Shown: positions 48,513 through 62,044 of the stretch, piece after piece
Numbering within the stretch: the first letter of the stretch is position 1
How the letters are laid out: each line of letters opens with the position of its first letter
Assembly: GCF_022539315.1 (NCBI RefSeq)
Contig: NC_066337.1
Coordinates: 806,001-870,000 of the forward strand
Direction of reading: 5' to 3'
Length of the DNA stretch: 64,000 nucleotides
Source of the DNA: Serinus canaria
Taxonomy: Eukaryota; Chordata; Aves; Passeriformes; Fringillidae
The notes under the pieces: generated by a model
The model's database searches: none
Told to the model about the DNA's origin: nothing
Seen by the model: only the letters and a program-made list of their open reading frames with translations
Made by a program: the position numbers and the translations under genes

Positions 48513-49493
48513 TCAAAGCATTCCCAAATTTCATTATTTCAGCTGGACAATATCTGTGCCACAGCTGGGATTGCCCGGGAAAGTTTGCCCACATCCCTCA
48601 GCACAGGAGAACTTTCTTTCACATTTGAAGATCAGACACATTTGTAATATTTTTAAAAAATCCCTCACTGAGTTTAGCTAAAAATGCAGATTAGGGGAAG
48701 CTCAGTAAATACAGTCAAGGTCTGGAATTCATTTTGAATTTCTGTAAAATATAAGGAAAATTTTATTATTAACATTGGTTGTAAATTGGGTTAAACTTTA
48801 CCCAGCATTCATCTAAATAATCCTCCTCCTTTATTCAGTAAAATTTCAAATATTAATTTTTTTTGTTTATTTTGTTTTGTCTTTTAAACATAATTTTAAG
48901 TGGGTTTTGCTCTGAGCAAGATGCTGTCTGATGGCAAGGGCAGATTTTGAGGCCATAACCTGCCGCAGGGTCTGATCACAGTAGAGGAGGTAATGAAATT
49001 TCTACATCTGAATATTGCAATAATACAGAATTCCCATCTTCTCCCCTAGAACATTGATGCCTGCCTGGGCATCCCCTACAGACAGTTAGGATGCACTTAC
49101 CTGGAAAATTCTTTCCAGTCTGAGGCTAAACCAGGGGATCCTGGCATGGGTAGAGAGCTGAGTGAGCTTTCCATGTTGGCTAGCACTTGGAGAGATCCTT
49201 CAAAGACCCTTCTGCCACGCTGCTGAGGACCAAACCCCCACAACACCCTCAGCCCTGCTCCTGGTGTGAGGGAAAGAGCAAAGCCAGGCAGTGTGCCTGC
49301 TGTCCCCTGGCACTGGCAGTCCCTGGAGCTGTCCCTGGCAGAGCACACAAACCCCAGCCCACGGCACTCCCTGAGAGCACAGCCCAGGCTGGCCCTGCTG
49401 GGGGGCAGCTGCAGCTCGGGGAGAGGACACTGACAGCAAGAGAGGCAGGGGCAGAGGGGCACTGGGTGTTGTTCAGCCTGCAGCTGGAGTTAG

Positions 49494-49622
49494 GTGGGAT
49501 TGGGGTTGGCATTAGGGTTGGCATTGGCACTGGCACTGGGGCTGGGATTGGCATTGGCATTGGCACTGGCATTGGGGTTGGGATTGGCATTGGCATTGGG
49601 ATTAGGGTTGGGATTGGCCACT
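49494..49622 (+). repeat. Hexamer-based repeat (GGNNTTGGCATTGG)n
   Basis: About 20 units of GGCATT, GGGATT, GGCACT or GGGGTT in mixed order. It creates Gly/Ile/Leu-rich or Pro/Met-rich open frames that are not genes. Confidence 0.92.
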
Positions 49623-50357
49623 CGCACATGTGTGGGGTTGGCCAGGCAGCTGATGGGCAGGGGAATGAGTGGTTAGAGTTGCCCAGTCCATCCCCACGGA
49701 CTGGGATGGACATGCAGGGCAGGGATGAGGGGATGGAGGATGGAGGGAATGTTCTCCTGTCCTGGGTGCCCTGGAGCTCCCATGCTAAGGAGTTATCCAG
49801 AGGCAGGCTGGGAGCTCTGGCAGTGCATGGCCCTGACATTCACAGCAGCCTTTTCTTCTCTCCTGACAGGGGGTTACCTCTCTTTAGGGACACTGAGCAC
49901 ATATTTTATGTCAAGAACCTTGGAGTCTTGAGCAAATCTGTGATGAAGGATTTCCTATTTGCCAAGAACCAACACAGTCCAGGGGCCTTTTCTATGGCAC
50001 CCAGGGCTCCTACAGCTGTTCATGAATCAGTTTGTCCAGGCAGAGCTATTTCCCTTTCTTCTGAGCAGAGGAGGAAATGGCTACACAGGAATCACCACAG
50101 AAGGACAACCCAGGATATTTCATTCCAGAGCACATGGAACGCTTGAACAATTTGGGTGTACAAGTACAGATACACTCTGGGTGATACAGAGCCTGTGCTT
50201 ACAGAACCTGCAGAGCCCTGACATGTGTGGTTTATGCAGCTCAGGGGATGTGGAGGGCTCCTTTTCCCTGCCAGATTTCCCTGGGATAGAGGAGTGGAAA
50301 GGGAGGAATCCCTCTGTGTGCGTGGGTCTGGCACTGGGGGGGTGAGCAACTGCAGCA

Positions 50358-50490
50358 ACCACAGAATCCCAGGATGGTTTGGGTTGGGAGGGACCTAAAG
50401 CTCATCCCATACCATCCCATCTCCTGCCATGGACAGGGACAGGGACACCTCTCCTACACCAAGTTGGTCCAAGTCCCAGCCTTGATTTGG
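50358..50490 (-). repeat. CR1 LINE 3' end fragment
   Basis: It reads ACAGAATCCCAGGATGGTTT, GGGTTGGGAGGGACCTAAAG, CTCATCCCATACCATCCCAT and CCATGGACAGGGACAGGGAC, an antisense CR1 3' end. Confidence 0.9.
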
Positions 50491-51230
50491 GCAGCCTGGC
50501 AATGCTGCAAATGCTCCTTCCTCCTTTTCCTGAGAAAACCATGCTTGGTAGCCAAAGGTAACCCAAGGCACTTCCAAGATCCATCCTTCTCTCTGTGTTC
50601 TCTCCTTTTCCCATGTTTCACCCCAGTTCTGAGATTGGCAACACAGTGCAAATACCCATGGGGTTTTCAAGGAGTCAAGAAATGCCACTGAGGTACAGGC
50701 AGGGTGAGATGGAGTTCAGCCTGCAAATGATCCCCACGAGAGAGCAAATGCCACAAAGGCCTCTATCTGAGGGCAAAATCAGCATCTACTGTACACTCAT
50801 GAGGGAAAAACACCATGCTGCTGTTTGATGTCTTTAACAGCATCATCTCTCTGTAGAGGTGCAAGGCTGCTTTCTGTTTCCAACTCTGTGCTCTGCTGTG
50901 TTCTCAGAAACCAGAAAAATGTGCTGCTAAACTCACCCTAAAGTAGAAAAACCCTTGAGAGTTTCACCATGAAACACTACAATGCAGAGATGTTTGTGAC
51001 TTAGAAATTCAAATCACGTTTAAAATTAACAGAAATTGACATGAATTAGCATGAACTCTAAAAGCTTTTGCTAAAACCCAAAAGTGTATCTATATTATAT
51101 CTATATTTAAAATTGAAAAATAAATTGAAATTTTTGCACTTAAATATTATGTTCAGGAAGGTGAATTTTGTTTCCAGGCTGTGCACTTGTAGTAATGTTT
51201 CTAAAATGTTTCTGGGCTGCTATAACAAAA

Positions 51231-51750
51231 TGTTGGAACCCTGGATGTGAGAATTTCAGACTTTCTGTGCTGACAGGCACTGACTCCCAAGAGAACACTG
51301 CAGTGACCTGAGGCCATGGAGAAGCTTCCAGAATGGAATGATAGCACTGGGATTGTGGGTGTGGGGTTTGGATAGAAGTGTGTGATATCACCGGGTGGAA
51401 AACTTAGAGTTTAAGGGTTTAGAATATAACAATATCTATAAACTGAGATGGAGGGTTTAGGGCAGAGGTTGGTCCTTCTTTTTCTCCTTCTTCTTCTCCT
51501 TCTTCTCCATGGGTTTGGGTGGTTTTGTGTACTTGGACAGAAAAGTCCCCATTGCGGGGCATAAGTGATTAGTTATTGGGTTAAAACTAAAAATAATTTA
51601 GGTCTCATTTCTTAATTGGACAGTTTATCCTTAAAAGACCTTGTAGAGAAGGATAGTGAGCCATTTTTTACCTTGTTAGAGTGATGTGCTGTAGAACTCA
51701 CAGCTTGTTAGACTGTAACATAGATAAAAACTAATAAACATCTGAGTCCA
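51231..51750 (+). mobile_element. Solo LTR of an endogenous retrovirus, 520 bp
   Basis: It starts TGTTGGAACC and ends GAGTCCA, so it has the TG...CA ends of an LTR. An AATAAA lies at 51733-51738, close to the 3' end. The 7 bases before it (AACAAAA, 51224-51230) are repeated directly after it (51751-51757), as expected of a target-site duplication, although retroviral ones are usually 4-6 bp. A CTTCTT-rich tract is at 51478-51508. No internal retroviral genes follow, so it is a solo LTR left by recombination. It is antisense to FLI1. The family name is unknown to me. Confidence 0.82.
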
Positions 51751-52024
51751 AACAAAAAATACCATCTTGGATTTAATCCCAGCCTTAGCAGAAAAGAAGC
51801 AAAGAATCCATTAACAAAATGTTTTCAAGCCATTCAATTTCCCATTGGGCCAGGGAAAGGATTCACCTCTAGGTACAAATGACAGGGGCTGGCTGTGCTG
51901 TGGCTGTGAGCTGGGCAGGTTATACCATCCCCAGGCACGCTCTGGGGGTTCACACAATGAACCTTCTCCAGTGGGCTCCTGAATTCCCTGTGTCACCTCT
52001 ATACACTCAGAAGAGATGGGCACA

Positions 52025-52399
52025 ATGATTTTTATTTTTTTTTAATTTTATTTTAATATAATATCTAATTATTCAAAGTCTGCAATGTGGACTTTTGTGT
52101 TTAATTACAAAATACTACTTAAACTTATGAAGAAGAAGGAAGAAGAAGGTGAAGAAGAATAACGTGGTTTTGTTTTAAAACTTTTATCTTGTTTTATATC
52201 TATTATTATATTTTAAAAGTCTAAGTTTTTTACATTGTGATATTATACACTTTTAATTAATGATATACTTGTAATTTTAGTGTTATCAATTAATTTTGGA
52301 AGGTTTTTTTATGGCTTCAGGTTAAATGCAGTGTTCTTCTGGGAGTCAGAGTATGCTAGCACAGAAAGTCTAAAATTCTCAGCATCCGGATCTCCAACA
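52025..52399 (-). mobile_element. Inverted, truncated and G-to-A-changed copy of the same LTR
   Basis: Read on the - strand from 52399 it starts TGTTGGAGATCC. It then aligns to the LTR at 51231 for about 375 bases, including AGACTTTCTGTGCT, GACTCCC, GAACACTGCA and the CTTCTT tract (52128-52158). Similarity is about 80% in the first 75 bases. Beyond that, a large excess of sense-strand G-to-A differences has made it very AT-rich. It ends near 52025, so the U5 end and poly(A) signal are missing. A CR1 fragment lies directly beside it. Confidence 0.8.
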
Positions 52400-52484
52400 G
52401 GCACAGGCCCTTGGTTTTGTTGCACCTTGCAGACTCCCATAAAGGACCTCAGTCTCCTCTTTCTCCCTTCTCCACAGAGTTCAC

Positions 52485-52735
52485 AGAATTCACAGAATCA
52501 CTGGCTTGGAAGAGACCTTCAAGACCATCGAGTCCAACCCAGCCCCAACACCTCAACCAAACCCTGGCATCCAGTGCCACATCCAGGCTTGTTTTAAACA
52601 CACCCAGGGATGGGGACTCCACAATCTCCCTGGGCAGCCATTCCAGAACTTTATCACCCTTTCTGTAAAAAAACTTCTTCCTAATATCCAACTTATATTT
52701 CCCTTGGTGCAGCTTGAGACATCAAAAAGCTTTTC
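52485..52735 (-). repeat. CR1 LINE 3' region
   Basis: An antisense CR1 end with a TTCACAGAATTCACAGAATC start, AAGACCATCGAGTCCAACCC, CACACCCAGGGATGGGGACT and CTTCTTCCTAATATCCAACT. It is of the same subfamily as 28668-29055 by its blocks. Confidence 0.93.
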
Positions 52736-53189
52736 ATTTCTAGAAGTTTGCTTATGGCCTGGTAGAGCACAAATAAAAGGTGTCCTTCAGGGAAGCCCTG
52801 GCAGTTCAGCAGTGCAGCTTTCAGTGCTTCACTGGCAGAAACTCCAGTTACTGCTGCATGTTCCCTCTGTGAGTCCCTGAAAACACAGCACAGCCTCGGG
52901 GTGCTGAAGTCAGAGGTAAAATGTGAGATTTACAGCAGCATTTGCAGCACGAGTTCTGCCCTGTCAGTCTCATGCCCAGTCTGTGGAGTGTCCATGGAGA
53001 CTGGGAGGGACACAGCCTGCAGGACTGCACAAGCAGGGTGCTCAGGCTGTTAAAAATGAGTCACAAAAGAAGGAATTGCAGGAGACTGGGACATGGTCCT
53101 GCACAGAGAGGTTTGTTGATGTGCAGGACAAGAGCACAAATGGACAGTGTGTGCTTTGCCTTCGTTTGGGCTCGGGGCTTGGATTCAGG

Positions 53190-53252
53190 AGCTGGGTTCA
53201 ATGATCCCTGCAGGTCCCTCCCAACTGGGACATTCTGTGATTCCATGGTTAA
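53190..53252 (+). repeat. CR1 LINE 3' tail
   Basis: It reads TCAATGATCCCTGCAGGTCC then CTCCCAACTGGGACATTCTG and TGATTCCATGG. It lies only about 30 bases from FLI1 exon 2, on its intron 2 side. Confidence 0.8.
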
Positions 53253-53282
53253 GACTGTAAGTGTGGAAAGGGTCTTTCCTTA

Positions 53283-53858
<576 letters not shown>

Positions 53859-56800
53859 TCACAGGGGCTGTGTCACCTCACAGGGGCTGTCACCTCACGG
53901 GGGCTGTGTCACCCCAATGCTCACTGTGAGCAGTTCAGCCCCAGTTCCAGTGACCGACCTGCCCACCTGCTGCACTGCTGCTCCAAAGCCAACTGGTGTG
54001 TATGGGAACACCTCTGGAGTGGCATGTGAAGGTCTCTACGTCTCCTTTTGGAGGGTTTGTGTGCTGTTTGTGTTTTGAGGTTGCTGCTGAAGGAGAAGCA
54101 GCCAGAGCAGGTCACAGTTATGGGTGTTTGTGGTAGGGGAAAAAATGCATTACTTTACACTTTTTGTTTATTTTGTGAGAAATGAAGGGCCGTGTGTTAC
54201 CCAACTGTGCATTTCTAGAAATGCTTAAAAACAGGAAATTGTTATCCCCTTTTTTTTTAAATCCCCCTCCCTCCCCGCCCCTTGCTGAAACTCCAAATAT
54301 TGACAAAAAGCTTTGGCTATCAATTTCCTTGTGTGGATGTGCTTGGGTTTTCTAAGTGAGGAGTGCTGGGCTCCTGATGGCTTTGGCACAGCCCTGCCTG
54401 ACCCAAAGTGCATCTGGCAAGGGCTGCCTGCTCTGGAGGGAGCTCAGCTAACCACACACAACACAGCTGCCTTTATGAGTGGCAGGGCAGAAACCGAAGG
54501 AGGAACCTCCCGCACTGAAAGCAGCTCCCACTTTCATGTGAGCTGATGGAGCAGACTCCAAAACAAAGCTACAGACTCACCTACTCTGGGCTCTTAGTGC
54601 TCAAAATCCACCCAGCAGTGGTGTGTGGGCTGCAGAGGCTCTCTGAGCACACAGCTGAAACCTAGTGTGTGCTAACCCCAACATTCACTGGGCACAGCCT
54701 CAACAGGGAGCTTCTAAAAATAATAATTTATTGCTCTCTCTCCGCCCCCTTCCCCCAAGTAGTTGTTTCAGAGGTTTGTTTTGTAAATTCTTCCAGAACC
54801 AGTGAGGGAAACAGAAATTCTGACAGCTTAGAGAAGTGCAGCTCCTGGAATGCTACAAGAATCTAAGCACAAATCAGATACAACCAGGCTCATGATATTG
54901 TCACAAAAAAAGTCAGTAATTCAGAGTGTGCTGGGTAAACATGAAAACCCCCCTCAAGTTAACCCACTTAAAGAGAGCCAGGCCTACAAAAACCATCGCT
55001 TTTCTATCTCTGATCTCAGATCATGTAACAAACCCAAACAAGCCAAATTGGCCTAGAATTGGAGTGGGCCTGGCTAAGCTTGAATTCAGAGGAACCCTCA
55101 AACATAAATCCTGCTGAAGTTCCAGCACTTGCTGCACTTTGTGGCCAACCTCTCAAACTGGTTAGAGCTACTAAAGAGCAAAAAGGAGTTTTACCCCACA
55201 CTGCCCAGTGGTGGTTGGTGAAAGGAGCTCACACTGTGTTCAACTTTTCCTGCAGCTTTTCCTTGGTGGATTCACAACCTTTCAAAAATACCCCTCCCTT
55301 TTTCAGCTTTAGAGTAAGGGAGGGAGAGGAAAGTGTCCCTGGGAAGGATTGGTGTGAATTGTGTCAGAAACCCCTCAAAGGGCTGGCTTTATCTCCAGGC
55401 TGCAAACTTTGCCTGTGCAGGAAGGTACAAGACCAAGAGATGGTTCAGGCTTAAAGTGGAGCAAAGCCTTCCCATCAGAGCTCAAGATTTGCTGCTCCTC
55501 TGATTCACTGAGGTCAGGATTCACCCTAGGCAGGGGTTTCCAATGACACATTTTCTGAAGGCTTCTACTTCCTCACAGTATAGAAGTGTCAGGTTTCCTA
55601 CCTGAGGTGGTGGGTGAACCCCACACTCTGCTGCAGGACTGCCTTACGGCACTCTAGATCCAATCTCAGCTGGGCAGAGACAAGAGAAAGATGAATACCA
55701 CTGCAAATTCATCAGATAAAGATTCTGCATGTTTGGGTTTGGAGATTTCCAGTCTAAAAACATACTCTAAAGCATACAAAAATTGGTTTTTGTTTTAGGG
55801 AAACAGTATCTGGGAAAATAACAATAATGAGAGTTATTCCATAAAATCAGTGTGAGAGGTTCTGCAGGACTTATGCAGGGATTGGAGAGCTCTTCTGAAT
55901 TCAAGCTTAGTCAGGCACTCTTAATTCCAGGCTGCTTTTTCTGCCTAAAGACATTTTTCTTTTGAAGAAATTGTCTGGTGGTAAAGAAATTTGAAGCAGG
56001 GATCTCTCTGGCTGTCACAAAAGCCCCCAAACTTATCAACACTCCACAGAGTAACCCTGGACCAAGACTGGGGCTGCACACAGTACAACTTTACAAATAC
56101 AAGCAAGTACACACTGCTCTGTGACACAGAGTATGTGGCAGAGAGCCTCTTCAGATAAGGATCTTCCTTGAAAGACAAAGTGGCTGCTCAGAGCTGCCTG
56201 CATGCAGCTGGTGTTAACTGGGACAGCAATAACCTCACTGCAGCACTGGGACCGAGCTCTGCCTTGTGCTGCATGAACAGCTTCATCCTGAAAACAGCAG
56301 GAGAAATCCGAATGCTCCGGCTGCTCTTGGCAGCTCCTGGGCCAGGAGAGGTTCGAGCTAAACCTGAGCTGGTGGCAGCACAAAGGCTCAGCCCCAGGGG
56401 TGCTGAGCCACCAGGCAGATGAGGAGAGATAGGGCTGGTGACACCTGCTCGGCTCCAGGGGCACAGCAGAGCAATGCTGGTGACATGCAAGGCAGGTCGG
56501 GTGGCACTGAGCCAGCCACGCTGCCACCAGCTCAGCCCTGTGCCCACATCCAGCTCAGAAAAAACACAGGGGGCGAGCAGCAGGCAGCCTTAGCTGGTGG
56601 GGACCCCTGGGTAGGGCCAGGGCTGCCTGGGACTTGGGCCAGCGCTCCTGGAAGGGGCCAGGGCTCGGCCCTAGCTGTGGGGACGTGCACAGCCCTCCCT
56701 GTGCTCGCTGTGGGCTGCGCTCCCCGGCAGAGCTGGCCAGGCCCGGCCTGCTCAGGGGCATTGCCTGAGGCACAGAGCGGCAGTGCCCTGAAACACCGGG

Positions 56801-58765
56801 CTTCTCTCCCCTGGAATCGAGAGCTGCTCAGTGTTTGGAGACTGAGGAAGCACTCTGAGGTGTGCCGGTGCCAACACAGCCTGCCCAGACGGGCACAGCC
56901 TGCCAGGTCCCCCCATGGAGCTGCCTCGGCCTGTGGCTTTGGGCCTGCCAGCTTGAGGCCGAGACAGGGGCTGTGTGTGCTACTCTGGCATATATGTTAC
57001 CTTATAGTGCCTCTGGGAATAGGCTGGCCTCAGGTTTTCCAGGTTTTAATCACATTCCTGGCATAAATGCTGCCGTGGCAGCTCGTCCAGCTCCCTGGGC
57101 AGCCCAGCCCCAGCCCCTGCAGGGCAGCCCACCAGTGGCTGCCCCAAAGGAGGAGCTGGCACACACTCCTGCATCCCTCAGGCAGGAATCTCTCATGGGC
57201 CTCTTATTTGTACAGCAGTTTCCAGTTGTAAGAGAGTGAATGATCAGGTTTGCCTTTATTTGAATGAGCCATCCTGACCCAGGTCCCAGGTGAGGGGGAC
57301 ATAGCGGGAGCCACAGTTTGGCCTTGGCCCTGAGGGCAGGAACAGCCAGTCTGACATTCTGGGAGGGCTGACAAGCCAGTGCTTCAACTAAGTTTTCCTG
57401 ATCTCCTTGCAAAGGGAGATGACACACACACTTTAGCAAAGGTTTCAGTTAGTTAATGAATTGAACAGGACATTTGAGACAGGAGAAAGGCCAGGGGAAC
57501 AAGGGCTGGTGAGGTGAGTAGTAAGTGCTGTCACCCCAGGTGTCCCCAATAACTGAGGTGCCCAATGAGATTTCACCTAACATCAACCTTTAGCTCTCTA
57601 CAATCACTTTTCTGGCCATAACCACATTTAAAAGGCATTGCTGAAGATCAAAGCTTCATCCTCCTCCACAAAGGCTGCCTTAGAAGAGAAGACAGCGCTG
57701 AGTACCTGAACCATTGTGCCATGGAGAGAAAACTCCTCTGCCAGAGAGGTGGCTGGTTTTTTTCCTTTTTCCCCCTTCCCAGCACTCCTGGTCCTGCGAG
57801 AAAATCACTCCTGAAATATTTTTGTAAAGAGAATGTTGCCAACACAGACCTGAAGAACCCAGACCTAACAAGGTAAAGCACCAAAATCCAAGGTCCAGAA
57901 GTGTCACACACAGCCCAAGGTTTACACCGAGGAGCAACCCTGGAGTAGAGATAACTTTGGCACTGCAGTGTTACAAGTCAGCATTTCTGCTGCCAACATC
58001 TCATACGAGCACAGAGATAACATCAGACTTACAAGAAAATGAGTCAAATAAGAAATTTAAAAAGGAGCAGGGTCTGTGCTGATTGTGGGGCAGCACATTA
58101 GGGAGGATCGGGCACTGGATTGGAAGACAGAGTGTTCTCATCCCTGCCCTCAATCTTTGGGAGCATTCCCCTCTCCCTGCCTTCCCCTCCTCTGGTGCCC
58201 TGCACTGTGCACACTGTGGGGCCCTGAGCCCCGGCCAGTGCTGCCTCTGGGACACACACAGGAATCCTTTGGGCACGCTTTCAGATTTCCACTCTTCCTT
58301 TGCTCCCAATCAAACCAAGATTTCCCACTGTGGCCTTTCCAAACCACTTTTCCTGAGGCTTGCTCCTGCTATTCCACCTTCCTTAGAGGATGTGATTGGG
58401 GCAGAGACTCCCCAGAACTCCCCCTAGAAAACTGGAATAATGAACATTTGATTGCCAACAACCACAATCCAGTCTTGTGCCCTTCACAATCCACTGAAGT
58501 CTGCTTAGGAGCATTTCCTGGCTGCAGCTGGAGATCCATCACCCCCCTGGGTGAGTGCAGCAGAATGTCACTTGTCCCTTCAAGATGCCCTGTTCTTCCC
58601 CCGGTACCTGCCTGCAGCACTGCTCAGTGTCCCCCACTGTGCTGCTCACAGCATTTCCCCATGGAGTTGCTGGTGGGGCTGGGACATCCCAGCTGCTGGA
58701 ATCCCTGCCCAGAGCTGGCCCTGCCCCAGGAGGGATGGGATGAGATGCAGGCTGCTGTCACAGAG

Positions 58766-58876
58766 TCATGGAATGGTTTGGTTGGAAGGAACCTTAAAGG
58801 TCCTCCCGTTCCACCTCCTGCCAAGGGCAGGGACACCTTCCCCTCTCCCAGGCTGCTCCAAGCTCCCTTCCCTGCT
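58766..58876 (-). repeat. CR1 LINE 3' end fragment
   Basis: It reads CATGGAATGGTTTGGTTGGA, AGGAACCTTAAAGGTCCTCC, then CCAAGGGCAGGGACACCTTC and CCAGGCTGCTCCAAGC, an antisense CR1 3' end. Confidence 0.9.
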
Positions 58877-61800
58877 GCTGCAGCAGCACTCAGGGTTAAG
58901 GTGGCAGTATACCTTTAACACTGTGTCCAAGTCTCTGCAGATCTGAGGTTTTCTGTGGGTATAAAGGAGGGGTTTCATTCATTAATTGTAGGGCATCCCA
59001 CACTGCAGGTTTTTGCCCCAGTCTGTACTGGAGATCTGCTCAGAGCCACTGAGCAGGACACTGACCTGGACAAAGAGCCACCCACTCAGCCCAGGCTGCC
59101 TTTTCTTCCCTTTCCTCCCCCTTCCTTCTCTTTCCACCCAGGCTACTCCACTCCATCAAAGGGTAGCTTGACAGCCTTGGAACACACCATAATTCCTTCA
59201 CAACTCAAATGAATGGGAAACCACAACATGGTAACTCATATTAGGCGGAAACAAAGCAGGAGTAAAAGCAGCAGAAACAGCAAAAACAGTGAAAGCCACC
59301 AAAATCATGCTGAAAATAGACAGCTCAAAATTGGGGCAAAATTATTTGGCAAAACTCCTCAGAAGGAAAAAAAAATACATATATCTTTATCTTTTGGGGG
59401 TTACTTTTATGCTCACTATTCCCATGAAATTTTGTATCAAGTGGGTAAAAGAAGGCTGCTAAAATCAATGCTCTATTATTTTCATCTCAGTATCCCCAAA
59501 AGCAGACTCAAAAAGGATAAAAATATAAATCATTCCTCTGTACTTCACTTCTCAGAAAAGCTCTTTACTTCAGGCACCCTTTTATAGGATCTGGACCAAA
59601 GACTTTTTTTTCCTCTGTCTAGACTTCACATTAATGGTTTCAGGGCCTATTTTGGTCTGTTTCCAGCCGACTGGGAATAACCAGGTGACAGTTTCTCTTT
59701 CCCAGCAAGTTGCTGCATTAAGCATAATGATAAGGAGGCTTAAACCAGGCCTGGAACTGTGGGAAATCCCCAGGAAAAGGCTCTGTGAGGTCTCAGCACA
59801 GGCCCAGGAATGGAGGTAGAATTTAAAAAGAACCTGCCCAAATTATTATTATTACTTGACCTCTGGAAAGTAAATGTGGTGAAAGCTGAGGCTGGAGGGA
59901 CCATCCCTTCCCAATCACCCCAAATCCTGGAGTGTGCTGCAGCTCTTCCCTTGGAACACGAGCATCAGCAGCTGTGCCTGGAGCAGGAACAGCCCTGTCA
60001 GCCCCCAGCTGGCTCATCCCATCCCTGGGCTGTGGACAGGGAGCTCCCCAAGCACTCCTGCCCTCCCCAGTGCTCCCCATCCTGCTGGGACTGACACTGG
60101 CATGAGATGTGTGTCTGCTGAGACAAAGCACAGCTTCTGGCTGCCCTTCCCAGAGAACTCCCTGGCTTCTGTTCCCTGCCTGGCTCTGCCAACCAGGACA
60201 CACGAGACAATTCAGGATGAGACCAGAGTGAAACCTGTCCTGAGTGCTGGAAGCTTGACCTTTGGCATGGCTTGGGCCAGGTTTCTTACCTTGGCAGGTA
60301 ATTTCACTGCATCACTGGAAATCTGGCATCTGATAAAAGCCAGAAAATGGCTCTAACTGGGATGGACAGTCCTGAGCTTGAGATTATCCCAGGAGCCTGA
60401 AGTGACACAGAACTCAAAAGGATTCAGCTCTATGGATTAACCAGCCTGACCCTGCTCAGGCTGAGGACTGTTCATGATCTCACAAGATCTTTTCTAAGCA
60501 TGTCATGTTCCCAGAAATCAATCAGCCTTTGCCAGGTATTAACACTCCCCTCAGTCACTTTCCTGTGCTGGTATCTCCACTCCTCTGTGCCCACAGCTTT
60601 TCACCTCCAAAGCTGTATCCCCTTCTCACTGAGACTGACACTGTTGGGTGACTGCTTCCCAGGGCTGAGGACTCAAATCCAGCCAGCTCTAGCTCACCTT
60701 CCTTCTGATTTAATTTCTCTGTCCCCTCATGCTTTTAAAATAATTGCCATGCTCTGAGCAGATGTGTTTGTAAACAGAGACACATGGACCTAACTGGGAA
60801 CATGCACCCTTCAGTAAATATTATTGTAGCATTTTTATGGTCTTCTCCGCTGAAGAAACAGGGAGGGAAACTGCAAGATAATTTCAGAGTCTGGCTTGCT
60901 GACAAACCCCAAGAATCCCAGAGCAGAAATGCAGAAATGCTGCGCTGACCTCAGCTCTGTCCTGGAGCACCCCATGCCCAGCCCCTTGCCTTGATGTGCT
61001 GCCAGAGGCTCTTCCCAGTGGCTAGTGTTCCATCAGGACTTTGCAGACTGACCCAGCACTGTGTCAAGAGAGCTGAGCTCACCCCAAGCTGCATCTACCA
61101 CTCCAGTAGTGTCACCCTGTCCCTCAAAGCTGAACTTCTGAGGGGTATTTTTACTCGTATCAGAAACTGAGACTGTGACAATCCTGCTGGTTTTGTTTCC
61201 AACATGCAGAGATAAATTGAAACTTTTCAATAGAAATGACTTGCCCTAGAAAGGAAAACAACAAATGGAGAAAACCAAAAATACTGGGGGTTTGTTATGA
61301 GAGAAGGTTTGTCCTATCTCTGGGCTTCCTCTCAGGCTGCCCTGGAAAAGGACAGAAAGCAGAGTCTTAAAAGCACGAAGGAATAGGTGCAAGCCATGAA
61401 ACCTCATCTTTTCTCTTTGGGTTCCTACTGCCAAAGCACTGGAAACTGTAAAAAGAGCGTTCTCCCAGGAATTCAAGAGGTGGGAGGGGGCAGCTTTGGG
61501 AGACACAAATATTTCAGGTTGTGACTCAAGGCTCCAGCAGTGCCCATTCATTATTTTTATTCCACTTTGATACCATTGTCCCCGGTACATTCACAAGCCC
61601 GTGCCGTATCCTGTTTTGTTCCCTGACACCGTTCCCTGCACAATCGCAGGAAGCCCATCAGGAAGTGGCCATCGGGGGCTGCTTTGTTTCCATCCACAGA
61701 GAACAAAACAAGCTCCTGCAGCCCGACATGACTTATCCCAGACTGAGGAAAAACAACAGCATGAAAAGATCCCAGCAGCATGTCCAGGATCGAGCACAGC

Positions 61801-62044
61801 CTGCACTGCTCCCTGGGCCAGGAGCCTGCAGCACCTCAGCAGCTCTCGAGGGAATGCTCAGCTAAAAGGAACTATAAGGAATAATCCATCACTGACACCT
61901 ACAGTGCATAGTGAAGGTCTGGACACTCTATGGGGGCAAACACAAGTCCAACACAATCCTACAGCTGAATCCAAAATGAGATGTGGCTTGGGTTTTCCAG
62001 TCTGAGAGCTTGAGTCTATTTGTGTCCTGAGCCCTGAGCCAGAT

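Noticed and set aside
49187..50146. 319-codon ORF on the + strand
   Set aside because: It runs through a hexamer repeat giving Gly/Ile/Leu runs; no splice support or homology, and it lies in a FLI1 intron.
51751..52024. Stretch between the two LTR copies, considered as internal retroviral sequence
   Set aside because: The LTRs face opposite directions and no primer-binding site or gag-pol frame is visible, so they are separate insertions.
56419..57066. 215-codon ORF in a GC-rich stretch, considered as FLI1 exon 1 or another gene
   Set aside because: No MDGTIK on either strand, no domain, and the composition alone explains the open frame.
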